Shown: positions 25,349 through 33,055 of the stretch, one piece after another
How positions within the stretch are numbered: the first letter of the stretch is position 1
Layout of the letters: the number at the start of each line of letters is the position of its first letter
Assembly (NCBI GenBank): GCA_964457365.1
Contig: CAYWFP010000039.1
Location: 1 to 33,055, forward strand
DNA: 33,055 nucleotides
Direction: 5' to 3'
Source of the DNA: CAYWFP01 sp964457365
GTDB lineage: Bacteria > Planctomycetota > SZUA-567
Made by a program: the position numbers and the translations under genes
The notes under the pieces: generated by a model
What the model was told of the DNA's origin: nothing
The model's input: only the letters and a program-made list of their open reading frames with translations
Databases searched by the model: none

Positions 25349-28300
25349 TCACTTCTCGATCACCAGTACGCGCAGGTCGTGTTTCTTGATGCCCGGCACG
25401 GTGAAGGTGCCGTCGACGGCGAGCATGGTCTCCTCGGGAGTCTCCCAGTTCTTCGCCGTGAACGAATCGGGCAGCCCCAGGCGCGCGGTGTCCAGCGTCA
25501 CGATCGCCTCGCCGCCTCCGCCCCAGTCGCAGAGAATGATTACGACACGCTTCTCGAAGTCGTGGACGATCCAGGAACTGTCGATACCGTGGATCTGCGC
25601 GACAGGATTCTTCGTCCAGTAATTGTACGTGCGGGCCGAGTCGGTGCCGATGCCTTCCGCTAAAAGCATCTGCCGCACCGCGCGCGAAAACTTGTCGACG
25701 GTGCTGGCGATCTCGTGGGTGAGGACCACGCCCGCGCGCGTGCGCAGAATCCACGGATCGCGCGCGTGGCCGCCGAGGACGCCGGGGTAGTTGCCGGTCT
25801 GGCGGGCGATATTGATCGCACGGATATAGTCGCGATTGAAGCGATCCTGGAAATCGGAATCCCCGTAGCGCCACTCCCAGCCGAGGTAGAAGCCGGTCCA
25901 ACTGAAGACCGGAATCAACGCGGCGTTGGTCATGTGCGGCATGTTGACGTTGGGACGTCCCATCTCGTGCGAAAGCTGGGCCGTGCGCTTGGTCACCTCG
26001 CGAATGCGCCAGATGTCGCCCTCGGGCTGGATGAAACCGTCGGGGCGGACATATCCATCGCCGGTGACGAGGTTGCTGTTGGGGTAGATGCAGATGTTGT
26101 CCCAGTAGATTCCGTCCATGCCGTTCTCGAAGAATTTTTGATAGTGCCACATCAGGAAGTCGATGCGGCTGGGCGTGGGGATGACCACGAAGTCGGTTGA
26201 CCCCCGGTTGCGGCCCATGTCGGTGGTGCGCTGCATGAAGTTGCCGCGCCGCCACTCGTCCTGGTAGACGCGCCAGGACTTGGTATAGGTGATGGCACCG
26301 CGGATATTTGTGTACGGGACCAGCAGATGTCCCAGCTTCGCGCTCGACCAGTTCACCTCGGCCTTGAAAATGTTGTTGGTCCGCTTGAAATACTCCTCGA
26401 ACCATTCCTCGTCGCGGTGGCCGAACTTCGCGGCTTCGGCGATTTTGCGGACGACGGTCCAGTCGTTGTTCAGGGGCATGACGCCGAAGACGTGGCCGCC
26501 CCAGTACATGCACATCCCGAGGAAGGTGGTGACGGTGCTGCCGCCGCCTGTGAGCCCCATCCGGCGCCAGTGCGGATCCTTCGGCATGGGCTTGGCCGGC
26601 GAGGCCATCAGGCCGAAGACGACGGTATGTTCGCGCTCCAGCGTCGCCGGCATCTGGATCAGCCGCACGCGCAGGTAGAGGGTGTCGCCTTCGCGCACCA
26701 GCGCCTGCGCGGCCACCTCGTTCTCCGGATCCACCACCCAGTCGCGGTCGTTGGCGCCGAACCAGCAGAGCCCAGGACCCTCGTGCCCGACCCAGATATA
26801 CGGCAGGAACGTCCCCATCAGGTCCGCGCGGCTGGCGCGGGTGCTGGTCCAGACTTCGCCCTGGCCTTCGTGGACGGCGCCGGCGTAATTGATGCGCAGC
26901 CCGTCGCCGCAGGCGTGCATCAGCGGCGCGACCTCGTCCTTGACAGGGATGACCAGTTCGAGCGAATCGATCGTTTCCCCGCCCTTCTGCTTCAGCTTCA
27001 TCGTCACCTTCATGCAGCCGTCGAAGTCGATCTCGGTGATCGTCTTGCCGTGGAGCGGCCCGGCGGTCCACGCCGCCTCCGCCTTGGCCCGGTTCGGCCG
27101 CGGGCGGGGGAACTTCACCTCACTCCCCTCGGCGCGGATCGTCTTCCCGCCGACCTGCGCCTCCAGCCGCATCGGCTCCGCGAGCAGTTCCACGCCGTCG
27201 GCGACGACCTGGTCCCAGAGCCCCAGGCCGTTGAGCGTATGCTTGCGCAACACCGTCGAGACCGTCGTGCCGTCGATCTCGATCGGCGTAAACGGAGGAA
27301 TGACGCGGTCGCGCCCACCGATCTTGTGTTTCTTCTGCTCGACCAGCCACGGGAAATCCGACGCCTGCTCGAAGAGATGCTTGCGCGCGGGCTTCTCCGC
27401 GGGCTTCTCCGCATCGAGGTAGAGTTCGACGAAGAAGCGGCCGTCGGGAAGATCCTTCAAAATCGTCCGCTCCTCCAGGGCGAATTTCTCCGGCGCGGGA
27501 AAGGTCAGCGTCTGGATCTCGGCGCCTTCCTTCTCTTCGATCAGGCGCAGGCGGAGAGACTTGATCTTCTCCTTGCCCTTGAGAGCCTTGTAGTCGGCCT
27601 TCCAACGCAGCATTTTCGGCGTCGGATGCCATTCGATGGCGAACTCGGTCGCCTCCTCGGCCTTCGCCGTGGCCGCCTTGGCCCAGATCGCCTGCTTCGG
27701 TTTGGTGTCCCATTTCACGTCGCGGTGGTAGAATATCCCGCCCGCCGGGTCGGTGACCAGGATCTCCGCGAGGGCGGGATAGCTCTCCGCGGCGAAGAAG
27801 TCCTTGCGATACTCGAAGAGCTTCTCCGCGCCCGGCGCGAGCGTCTCCTCGTACTCGCCGTAATAGCGCGGCTGCTGCTCGGCGTTGTAGCCGAGTTTGA
27901 CCTTCACCGGCAGCGCCGCGTCGGTGGGGTTCTTCACGCGCACGGCGACGTTGATGCCCTTCTCGTCCTGGAAGCCCACTTCGTCCACGATCGGGGCGTT
28001 CTCGACGAACTTGATGCGTCCCATGGTGTCGTGTGAATCGAAGGAGACCACGTTCGGCGCCCAGCGCGATTGATCCCAGCCGAGCTTGTAGTTGCGGCAG
28101 ACGCGAATGCCGATCTCATTGGACGGGTCGGCGATCTCCAGATCGCTCAGGTCGATGGCGAACTCGGCGACCCAGACGCCGTCGGCGACGGAATGGGCCT
28201 GCACGAACGATTCGGGGCGCCACCAGGTATTGCTGGTGCCGTCCTTGTGTTCGAACATCGAGTCGAGGACTGCCTTGTTGCTGTTGAGAAGAATCTGGAA

Positions 28301-28729
28301 ATACTTTCCCTGCGTCTTCTCCGGATCGTTGTCGAACCAGAGTTCGATCGAGTCGTCGAAGACCGCCTTGCCGATGTCCTTGTTGCCCTTGGGCACTTTC
28401 TTGGCCACGATGCCGGCCTGGGGATGCACGCCCGAGCGGATGGCGACATACATCTTATCGCCGTCGCAACCGAGCCAGAACTCGCCCATGCGCGGCTGCA
28501 GTCTGTCACGCTTCTGCGAGACGAAGCGGCTGCAGTGATACGTCTGCCACTCGCCGTCTTCGATCTTGCCGTCGATGGTCGGCGCTGTCCGCATCAGCGG
28601 AATCACCGCGTACGGACGGACCTCCGCCTCGTTGGTGTTGTGTTCACCCGCGGCGCTGTCTTGCCGCAACACCGCTCCAAGCAACCCCGCGAGCATCAAC
28701 GCCGTGAAGAACACCCGTAAACGCCGCAT
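25349..28729 (-). CDS. Secreted CBM9-DUF6067 glycoside-hydrolase-like protein
   Basis: CAGGAGG nine bases upstream supports this start. The 1126-residue product has a signal peptide (MRRLRVFFTALMLAGLLGAV). Residues about 45-235 look like a CBM9-type module (PTIDGKIEDGEW, FWLGCDGDKMYVAIRS, DDSIELWFDN, VWVAEFAIDLSDL). A DUF6067 part follows: a beta region near 475 (FTPIEIDGTTVSTVLRKHTL), matching the second DUF6067 protein's WTPIAVNDRTMSVWGRTVEL, and a barrel with DGIYWDN (Y875) and NMPHMTNAALIPVFSWTG. It is first of the three minus-strand genes, behind a clear promoter and a structured leader. CBM9 modules bind free or reducing sugar ends, so it may work at chain ends. The enzymatic reaction is unknown; GH123-like exo-activity is the nearest guess. 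Confidence 0.75.
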   Translation of the reverse strand: MRRLRVFFTALMLAGLLGAVLRQDSAAGEHNTNEAEVRPYAVIPLMRTAPTIDGKIEDGEWQTYHCSRFVSQKRDRLQPRMGEFWLGCDGDKMYVAIRSGVHPQAGIVAKKVPKGNKDIGKAVFDDSIELWFDNDPEKTQGKYFQILLNSNKAVLDSMFEHKDGTSNTWWRPESFVQAHSVADGVWVAEFAIDLSDLEIADPSNEIGIRVCRNYKLGWDQSRWAPNVVSFDSHDTMGRIKFVENAPIVDEVGFQDEKGINVAVRVKNPTDAALPVKVKLGYNAEQQPRYYGEYEETLAPGAEKLFEYRKDFFAAESYPALAEILVTDPAGGIFYHRDVKWDTKPKQAIWAKAATAKAEEATEFAIEWHPTPKMLRWKADYKALKGKEKIKSLRLRLIEEKEGAEIQTLTFPAPEKFALEERTILKDLPDGRFFVELYLDAEKPAEKPARKHLFEQASDFPWLVEQKKHKIGGRDRVIPPFTPIEIDGTTVSTVLRKHTLNGLGLWDQVVADGVELLAEPMRLEAQVGGKTIRAEGSEVKFPRPRPNRAKAEAAWTAGPLHGKTITEIDFDGCMKVTMKLKQKGGETIDSLELVIPVKDEVAPLMHACGDGLRINYAGAVHEGQGEVWTSTRASRADLMGTFLPYIWVGHEGPGLCWFGANDRDWVVDPENEVAAQALVREGDTLYLRVRLIQMPATLEREHTVVFGLMASPAKPMPKDPHWRRMGLTGGGSTVTTFLGMCMYWGGHVFGVMPLNNDWTVVRKIAEAAKFGHRDEEWFEEYFKRTNNIFKAEVNWSSAKLGHLLVPYTNIRGAITYTKSWRVYQDEWRRGNFMQRTTDMGRNRGSTDFVVIPTPSRIDFLMWHYQKFFENGMDGIYWDNICIYPNSNLVTGDGYVRPDGFIQPEGDIWRIREVTKRTAQLSHEMGRPNVNMPHMTNAALIPVFSWTGFYLGWEWRYGDSDFQDRFNRDYIRAINIARQTGNYPGVLGGHARDPWILRTRAGVVLTHEIASTVDKFSRAVRQMLLAEGIGTDSARTYNYWTKNPVAQIHGIDSSWIVHDFEKRVVIILCDWGGGGEAIVTLDTARLGLPDSFTAKNWETPEETMLAVDGTFTVPGIKKHDLRVLVIEK

Positions 28730-28768
28730 CCTTGATCCTCCTGTTTAATTGATGCCAGGGAACAATGC

Positions 28769-28812
28769 GCCGGCATGACCGAAGCGATCTCACGCTTATC
28801 GGTGTTGCCGGC
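28769..28812 (-). promoter_or_regulatory. Long hairpin in the leader of the DUF6067 gene set
   Basis: GCCGGCA/TGCCGGC outer arms (28769-28775/28806-28812) and a nine-base inner stem (28778-28786 with 28793-28803, a 2-base bulge) enclose a 6-base loop. The hairpin lies in the roughly 170-base transcribed leader, 40 bases before the start codon. It is not a terminator (no T-tract) and may control translation or stability. Confidence 0.5.
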
Positions 28813-28862
28813 ACGGCCCCTTTCGTCTTGATCGTGTGAAGGCGAATCGCGATTGGCGTGTG

Positions 28863-28884
28863 CCTTTCGATCTTACCCGAAAGG
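28863..28884 (-). promoter_or_regulatory. Second leader hairpin or operator
   Basis: CCTTTCG (28863-28869) pairs perfectly with CGAAAGG (28878-28884) around 8 bases. It lies about 16-37 bases downstream of the predicted start, so it may be an operator in DNA or a 5' hairpin in RNA. Confidence 0.45.
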
Positions 28885-28892
28885 AAAGATTA

Positions 28893-28915
28893 CCAGAACT
28901 ATCCAAAGTATACCA
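28893..28915 (-). repeat. Three TGG direct repeats with 10-base period at the promoter
   Basis: Read on the minus strand, TGGTA, TGGAT and TGGTA begin exactly 10 bases apart (28915, 28905, 28895), overlapping the edge of the -10 and the transcription start. One helical turn spacing puts them on one face of the DNA, as for a regulator binding in tandem. The units are very short, so chance is possible. Confidence 0.3.
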
Positions 28916-28934
28916 AAACAGGCGCCAGCGTCAA
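28907..28934 (-). promoter_or_regulatory. Sigma70-like promoter of the DUF6067 gene set
   Basis: On the minus strand TTGACG (28934-28929) and TATACT (28912-28907) are 16 bases apart, each matching consensus at 5 of 6 positions. Transcription would start near 28900, giving a leader of about 170 bases. Confidence 0.7.
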
Positions 28935-29134
28935 CGTCCCTTAATCGACGATAAATTTTGGAAGTGACGGAATCCTTCCTCGTGCGTCAATGCGGTGGCG
29001 TACGCTGGTAAAGTCATGCCCGCTACGACAGGGGATCGAAGCGATGAATCTCGATGCGACGAAGGGCGGGCGGCCGATAGGTTCCGACCGGTGACCGCGG
29101 AGGCTGCAGCGCGGGCGCGCGGGATTTCTTCGTA
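28935..29134. other. Middle of a 480-base divergent intergenic region
   Basis: Between the two divergent promoters I see no gene, only short frames without ribosome binding sites. It is the largest gene-free stretch apart from the left edge and may hold regulator sites for the third sulfatase. Confidence 0.4.
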
Positions 29135-29162
29135 TTGCCTCGCGGCGCCTCCGGCATATAAT
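29135..29162 (+). promoter_or_regulatory. Sigma70-like promoter of the third sulfatase gene
   Basis: TTGCCT (29135-29140) and a perfect TATAAT (29157-29162) are 16 bases apart. Transcription would start near 29169, about 40 bases before the ATG. Confidence 0.7.
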
Positions 29163-29210
29163 CGAGGCATTTCCCGCTTTTCCATGGCCTTTTGCGGATA
29201 TAGGACAATC

Positions 29211-30779
29211 ATGAAGAAAAACAAGCCCAACGTCATCCTCGTCTATGCCGACGACCTCGGGCGCGGCATGCTGAGCTGCTACGGCCAGCGCTATTTCGCC
29301 ACCCCCAACATCGACCGCCTCGCGGCCGGGGGTGTCCGGTTCCGGCACGCCTACGGCTGCGCCTTCTGTGCGCCGGCGCGCGCGAGCCTGCTGACCGGCT
29401 ACCACGACTGCCACGCCGGGCGGTGGAGTTACACCCGCGCGGGAATCTACAAGCAGGTGTCCACGGGAGCCCTCTCGTATGCCCAGGCGCGCGAGTTGAT
29501 CAACTCCACCAGCTTCGCCGAGCGCGAGGACGAGGTATTCCTGGCCACCATCGCCAAGCAGGCCGGTTACCTCACCGGGCAGATCGGCAAGCTTGAATGG
29601 GGCTTCGCCACCACGCCCGAGCGCATCCGGCGTCACGGCTGGGATTACCATTACGGCTACTATGACCACCAGCGTTGTCACGGCTTCTACCCGCCGTTTC
29701 TCTTCGACGACGGCGCCATGGTCGAGATTCCCGGAAACGAGGATATCCACTGCGGGGTGGCGCACAACTGGGAGACGCCCGAGGCGCGCGCTCAGCGTCA
29801 CGACCGCGCCGGCAAGCGCGTTTATTCGCAGGACCTCTTCGACGAGAAGATTCTCGCCTTCATCCGCGCTCACAGGGACGAGCCGTTCTTCCTCTATCAT
29901 CCCTCGCAGCTCCCGCACGGCCCCATCGCCATACCGGAGATCCATCCGTCGCTGCGCGAGGTCGAGGGGCTGACCGGGTTCGAGAAGGAATACGCCTCGA
30001 TGGTGCTGCGGCTGGACCATACCGTCGGGCTGATTCTGGACGAGCTGGAGCTGCTGGGCCTGGCCGAGGACACGCTTGTTCTCTTCTGCTCCGACAACGG
30101 CCACGAAGTCTACTACCGCGAGGACGGCCGCTGCAGCGGCTGCGGCGAAGATCTGCAGGGGCGGCGCTACGACAACGTCGATTACGCGTACTACTCCGAA
30201 CGCTCCAACGACGTCTTCGACGGCAACGACGGCATGGCCGGCCGCAAACTCTCCAGCCTCGAGGGCGGTCCGCGCATTCCCTATCTCGTGCGCTGGCCCG
30301 GAAAAGCGCCTGCCGGCAAGGTGAGCGAAGAATTGATCGCCAATTACGATTTGCTGCCGACGCTCGCGGAGATTCTGGGGCATCCCGCGCCGGAATGGAA
30401 GGACGGCGAATCCCTGGTCGCGGCGTATCGCGGGGGCGCGCTGGCCCGCCGCAGGCCGTACGTCGTCTTCGCCGGGGTGGAAGGGCCGGCGCTGGTGACC
30501 GCGGAGGGCTGGAAGGTGCGCTACATCATCTCCCGGCGGCGTTTCCAGTTGTTTCATCTCGCCGAGGACTACCGCGAGGAGCACGACCTCGCCGCCGCGC
30601 AGCCCGAGACCGTCAAGCGCCTTGGCGCGCTGCTGCTGCGCGAGTGCGACGGCAACTTCCTCCACGGTACCGCGGAGAACCATAAGGCCGTGCGCATCGA
30701 CGAGTACATGGCCGGGATGGGTCCTGAGGAGGCCTTCGCGGTCCACCCCCATATCGAGAAGAGGCGCGGTAAGAAGTAG
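29211..30779 (+). CDS. Type I sulfatase (formylglycine-dependent), cytoplasmic
   Basis: AGGA six bases upstream, and the family N-terminus KPNVILVYADDLG right after the Met, set the start at 29211. The 522-residue product holds D14-D15 of the metal site, C53-A-P-A-R57 as activation motif with LLTG following, FCSDNGHE as distal Asp-Asn metal motif and RIPYLVRWPGK. It uses DNGHE where the two operon sulfatases use DHGE, placing it in a different S1 subgroup. After DNGHE there is an extended loop with CSGCGED, then a region rich in Asn, Asp and Tyr. It lacks a signal peptide. It has its own promoter and is divergent from the DUF6067 set, so the two may respond to the same substrate. Confidence 0.9.
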   Translation: MKKNKPNVILVYADDLGRGMLSCYGQRYFATPNIDRLAAGGVRFRHAYGCAFCAPARASLLTGYHDCHAGRWSYTRAGIYKQVSTGALSYAQARELINSTSFAEREDEVFLATIAKQAGYLTGQIGKLEWGFATTPERIRRHGWDYHYGYYDHQRCHGFYPPFLFDDGAMVEIPGNEDIHCGVAHNWETPEARAQRHDRAGKRVYSQDLFDEKILAFIRAHRDEPFFLYHPSQLPHGPIAIPEIHPSLREVEGLTGFEKEYASMVLRLDHTVGLILDELELLGLAEDTLVLFCSDNGHEVYYREDGRCSGCGEDLQGRRYDNVDYAYYSERSNDVFDGNDGMAGRKLSSLEGGPRIPYLVRWPGKAPAGKVSEELIANYDLLPTLAEILGHPAPEWKDGESLVAAYRGGALARRRPYVVFAGVEGPALVTAEGWKVRYIISRRRFQLFHLAEDYREEHDLAAAQPETVKRLGALLLRECDGNFLHGTAENHKAVRIDEYMAGMGPEEAFAVHPHIEKRRGKK

Positions 30780-30879
30780 GCGCGCGGAAGGAGCCGCTTG
30801 TCCCATCCGCTGTCTCGGCAACGACGCCGACGCGCGCTTGCCGGCCAGCCCGAAGGCGCGCGCCGGCGCCGGTTCGGCC

Positions 30880-30908
30880 TTGCCTCGGCTTTCGCGCGCG
30901 GCTATGAT
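30880..30908 (+). promoter_or_regulatory. Sigma70-like promoter of metG
   Basis: TTGCCT (30880-30885) and TATGAT (30903-30908) are 17 bases apart. A start near 30915 excludes the in-frame ATG at 30911 and supports 30947. Confidence 0.6.
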
Positions 30909-30946
30909 GCATGCCTTCAGGACGGATGCTGCCGACAGGATCGTCA

Positions 30947-32857
30947 ATGAAACCGCAGAACGATATCCCCGCGATTCTCGCCCGGCTGGAGCGTCCCGCG
31001 CGCGTGGTGGTGACCGCGGGCATGCCCTACGCCAACGGCCCGCTGCACTTGGGGCACCTCGCCGGCGCGCACCTGCCGGCGGATATCTACGCCCGCTGGT
31101 GCGGCATGGTGATCGGCCGGGAGAACGTGCTCTACGTCTGCGGCAACGACGACCACGGCTCGACCAGCGAGGTCGCGGCGATGCGGGCGGGCAAGCCCGT
31201 GCGCGAATTCATCGACGCGATTCACGCGCGGCAGACGCGGACGTTGCGGCGCTACGCCATCGGGCTCGATATCTTCACCGGCACCTCGCAGCCCGACTGC
31301 TTCCCGCTGCACAAGGAGATATGCCAGGACTTCCTGGTCAGGCTGCACGCCAACGGCATGCTGGAGAAGCGCACGAGCAAGCAGTGGTACGACCCGCAAG
31401 CCGAGCGCTTCCTTCCCGACCGCTACGTCCGCGGCACCTGCCCGAACCCCAAGTGCGGCAACCGCGATGCCTACAGCGACGAGTGCGACGTCTGCGGCCA
31501 CCAGCACGAACCGGCGGAGCTGATCGAGCCGCGCAGCAGCATCAGCGATGCCGTCCCGGTGATGCGCGACACCGTGCACTGGTGGCTGAACATGTGGCCG
31601 GTCTCGGAGGTTCTGCGCGAGTGGATCCAGAGCAAGGGCAAGACCTGGCGCAAGCCGATCGTCACCCAGACGCTCGAGTGCGTCCTGCCCTCGCTCCAAT
31701 TCGACAATACGCACGAAGCGGCGTACAAGACGTTCCGGAAGGAACTGCCGAAGCACAAGATGAAGTACGCGCCGGGCAAGCAGGTTGTGCTTCAATTCCA
31801 GAACAAAGACGACCTGGAGACCGCGCGCGCGGCGTTGCGGGCGAAGCCGCTTCCCCACCGCCTGCTCGATGACTGGGCGCACCGCTCCATCACCCGCGAT
31901 ATCCGCTGGGGCGTGCCGTTGCCGGAGATCGATCCGGATCTCGCGGGCAAGACGCTCTACGTCTGGCCGGATTCGCTGATCGCGCCGATCTCGTTCACCA
32001 GGCTCTGCCTGCGGCGACGCGGCGAGCCGTCGACGCGGTACCGCGACTTCTGGTGCGACCGCGAAGCGCGTGTGGTCCAGTTCCTGGGCCAGGACAACGT
32101 TTTCTTCTACGTCATCATGCAGGGGGCGATGTGGCTGGGCACGCAGGACGATCCGCAGCGTCTTCCGGCGCCGGGGGAGTACCGGTTGACGGACATCGTC
32201 AGCAACTTCCACCTGCAGGTGGAAGGCGAGAAGATGAGCAAGAGCAAGGGCAACTTCTATACCGGCGACCAACTGCTCGACGAGATGGGGTATACCGCCG
32301 ACCAGATCCGCTATTACATGGCCATCCTCGGCCTGGCGAAGGGGCAGGCGGACTTCGATTTCGAGAAACTCGACGAGCGGAACAGGTTCCTCGCCGGACC
32401 GCTCAACGCCGCGTTCGAGCGGCCGATCTCGGCGGCGCACTCCAAGTTCGACGGCAAGGTTCCCGGCGGCGTGCTCCTCGGCAAGGTGGAGGACGACACC
32501 GCCCGCATCGTCCAGCGCTACGTCAAGTCGATGGAGCGCGCGGACTATCCGAATCTCCTGTACGAGATCGAGAACTACGCGCGCCTGATCAACAGCCTCT
32601 TTACGCAGTACAAGCCCCACGACGACCGGCACGAGGAGGAAGGGCGGCGCAACGCGCTGTACTCGTGCTTCTTCGTGCTCAAGTCGCTGATGATCATGCT
32701 CTATCCATTCGTTCCGGAGACGATGGAGCGCCTGCGCGAGTCGCTGCGCCTCCCGGCGGACGTCTGGGATATCGATCAACTCGGCACGCCTGTTCCCGCC
32801 GGCCACGAACTCGGGACGAAACAGCCGTATTTCCCTGTCGTGGAAGAGGATGGATAG
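30947..32857 (+). CDS. metG: Methionyl-tRNA synthetase
   Basis: The 636-residue product charges tRNA-Met with methionine. It shows VVTAGMPYANGPLHLGHLAG with the HIGH motif (H34-L-G-H37), a zinc knot (C165-P-N-P-K-C170 with the CDVC pair about 12 residues later), ITRDIRWGVPLPE, FLGQDNVFFY and K429-M-S-K-S433. An all-helical anticodon-binding domain follows (ARLINSLF, LYPFVPETMERLRESL). The C-terminal tRNA-binding extension of many MetRS proteins is absent. Between the EW of the connective region (225-226) and ITRD (about 313) there are about 60 more residues than in E. coli MetRS, roughly 235-300, including FRKELPKHKMKYAP. The start at 30947 fits the promoter. This housekeeping gene is next to tRNA-Asp and unrelated to the catabolic locus. 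Confidence 0.92.
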   Translation: MKPQNDIPAILARLERPARVVVTAGMPYANGPLHLGHLAGAHLPADIYARWCGMVIGRENVLYVCGNDDHGSTSEVAAMRAGKPVREFIDAIHARQTRTLRRYAIGLDIFTGTSQPDCFPLHKEICQDFLVRLHANGMLEKRTSKQWYDPQAERFLPDRYVRGTCPNPKCGNRDAYSDECDVCGHQHEPAELIEPRSSISDAVPVMRDTVHWWLNMWPVSEVLREWIQSKGKTWRKPIVTQTLECVLPSLQFDNTHEAAYKTFRKELPKHKMKYAPGKQVVLQFQNKDDLETARAALRAKPLPHRLLDDWAHRSITRDIRWGVPLPEIDPDLAGKTLYVWPDSLIAPISFTRLCLRRRGEPSTRYRDFWCDREARVVQFLGQDNVFFYVIMQGAMWLGTQDDPQRLPAPGEYRLTDIVSNFHLQVEGEKMSKSKGNFYTGDQLLDEMGYTADQIRYYMAILGLAKGQADFDFEKLDERNRFLAGPLNAAFERPISAAHSKFDGKVPGGVLLGKVEDDTARIVQRYVKSMERADYPNLLYEIENYARLINSLFTQYKPHDDRHEEEGRRNALYSCFFVLKSLMIMLYPFVPETMERLRESLRLPADVWDIDQLGTPVPAGHELGTKQPYFPVVEEDG

Positions 32858-32905
32858 CTGCGGCCTGGCCCGTTTCTCGCGCCGGGCGTGCGCCCGAAAA
32901 AGCAA

Positions 32906-32933
32906 TTGACAAGCATGGATGTTTGGGTATAGT
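32906..32933 (+). promoter_or_regulatory. Strong promoter upstream of tRNA-Asp
   Basis: A perfect TTGACA (32906-32911), 16 bases, then TATAGT (32928-32933, 5 of 6). Transcription would start near 32940, about 40 bases before the tRNA. Confidence 0.7.
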
Positions 32934-32943
32934 TAACTAGACT

Positions 32944-32967
32944 CCGCTGGCGACGGCGGCGTTTTTT
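32944..32967 (+). terminator. Intrinsic terminator between metG and tRNA-Asp
   Basis: A 6-bp stem CCGCTG/CGGCGG (one T-G pair) with a GCGA tetraloop at 32944-32959 is followed by CG and six T residues (32962-32967). It is textbook in shape and lies 87 bases after the metG stop, but also only about 4 bases after the predicted start of the tRNA promoter. Confidence 0.65.
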
Positions 32968-32978
32968 GATTGACGAAA

Positions 32979-33055
32979 GGGCGTGTGGCGCAATTGGTTA
33001 GCGTACCAGACTGTCGATCTGGAGGTTGCGGGTTCGAGTCCCGTCACGCTCGCCA
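32979..33055 (+). tRNA. tRNA-Asp (anticodon GTC)
   Basis: Complete 77-base cloverleaf with encoded CCA. The acceptor GGGCGTG pairs with CACGCTC (one G-T), the D-arm is GCGC/GCGT with AATTGGTTA, the anticodon stem is CCAGA/TCTGG with loop CTGTCGA, and the T-arm is GCGGG-TTCGAGT-CCCGT. The GTC anticodon and discriminator G fit aspartate identity. The gene ends exactly at the window edge. Confidence 0.97.

Noticed and set aside
22867..25389. Plus-strand frame of 840 codons over the DUF5696-like gene
   Set aside because: Antisense shadow spanning a gene boundary; no ribosome binding site or domain.
28941..30947. Minus-strand frame of 668 codons opposite the third sulfatase
   Set aside because: Antisense to a clear sulfatase with its own promoter; no motifs.
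30944..32905. Minus-strand frame of 653 codons opposite metG
   Set aside because: Antisense shadow of a housekeeping gene.
1..33055. CRISPR array or prophage
   Set aside because: No regularly spaced repeats and no phage structural genes were seen.

Overview
The window is GC-rich, gene-dense bacterial DNA from a polysaccharide-degrading organism. Three type I sulfatases, several unusual glycoside-hydrolase-like proteins (GH95, GHL6/GH151, GH71, two DUF6067/GH123-like, one DUF5696-like), a SUMF1-like domain and a CsgG/PQQ hybrid are a mix typical of the PVC group (Kiritimatiellae/Lentisphaeria-type Verrucomicrobiota or Planctomycetota). This placement is inferred from gene content; there is no rRNA marker. 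Promoters look sigma70-like, with TTGAC(A/G) or TTGC(C/G)T, a 16-17 nt spacer and TATAAT/TATGAT/TATACT.

Layout. 1-270: right end of an insertion sequence cut by the window edge. 271-826: mostly non-coding, with a candidate promoter. 827-5730: two secreted proteins, a CsgG-TPR-PQQ hybrid and a CBM-like/coiled protein. 5872-8136: cytoplasmic GH95-like fucosidase. 8260-15120: an apparent operon from a strong promoter with an operator-like palindrome: IclR regulator, QueG/reductive-dehalogenase-like Fe-S protein, two sulfatases and a GHL6/GH151-like hydrolase. 15236-15955 (minus): UlaG-like metallo-hydrolase, divergent from 16113-18956, a secreted GH71-CBM-SUMF1 fusion with a LacI-type operator palindrome at its start. 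28729-19047 (minus): three-gene set CBM9-DUF6067, DUF5696-like and LamG2-DUF6067, behind a TTGACG-N16-TATACT promoter and a roughly 170-nt structured leader. 29211-30779: third sulfatase on its own promoter. 30947-32857: methionyl-tRNA synthetase. 32979-33055: tRNA-Asp(GTC).

How it may work together (inference). The sulfatases, the GH95 and the GHL6 enzyme lack signal peptides. The secreted proteins (GH71 fusion, two DUF6067 proteins, CBM and PQQ proteins) would bind or cut polymer outside the cytoplasm, and sulfated, probably fucose-containing, oligosaccharides would be desulfated and cut inside. No transporter and no credible sulfatase-activating enzyme (FGE or anSME) lies in the window; the only FGE-like domain is secreted and lacks both catalytic cysteines. 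Substrate assignment to a fucoidan-like glycan rests on the GH95/GHL6-plus-sulfatase combination and is not proven.
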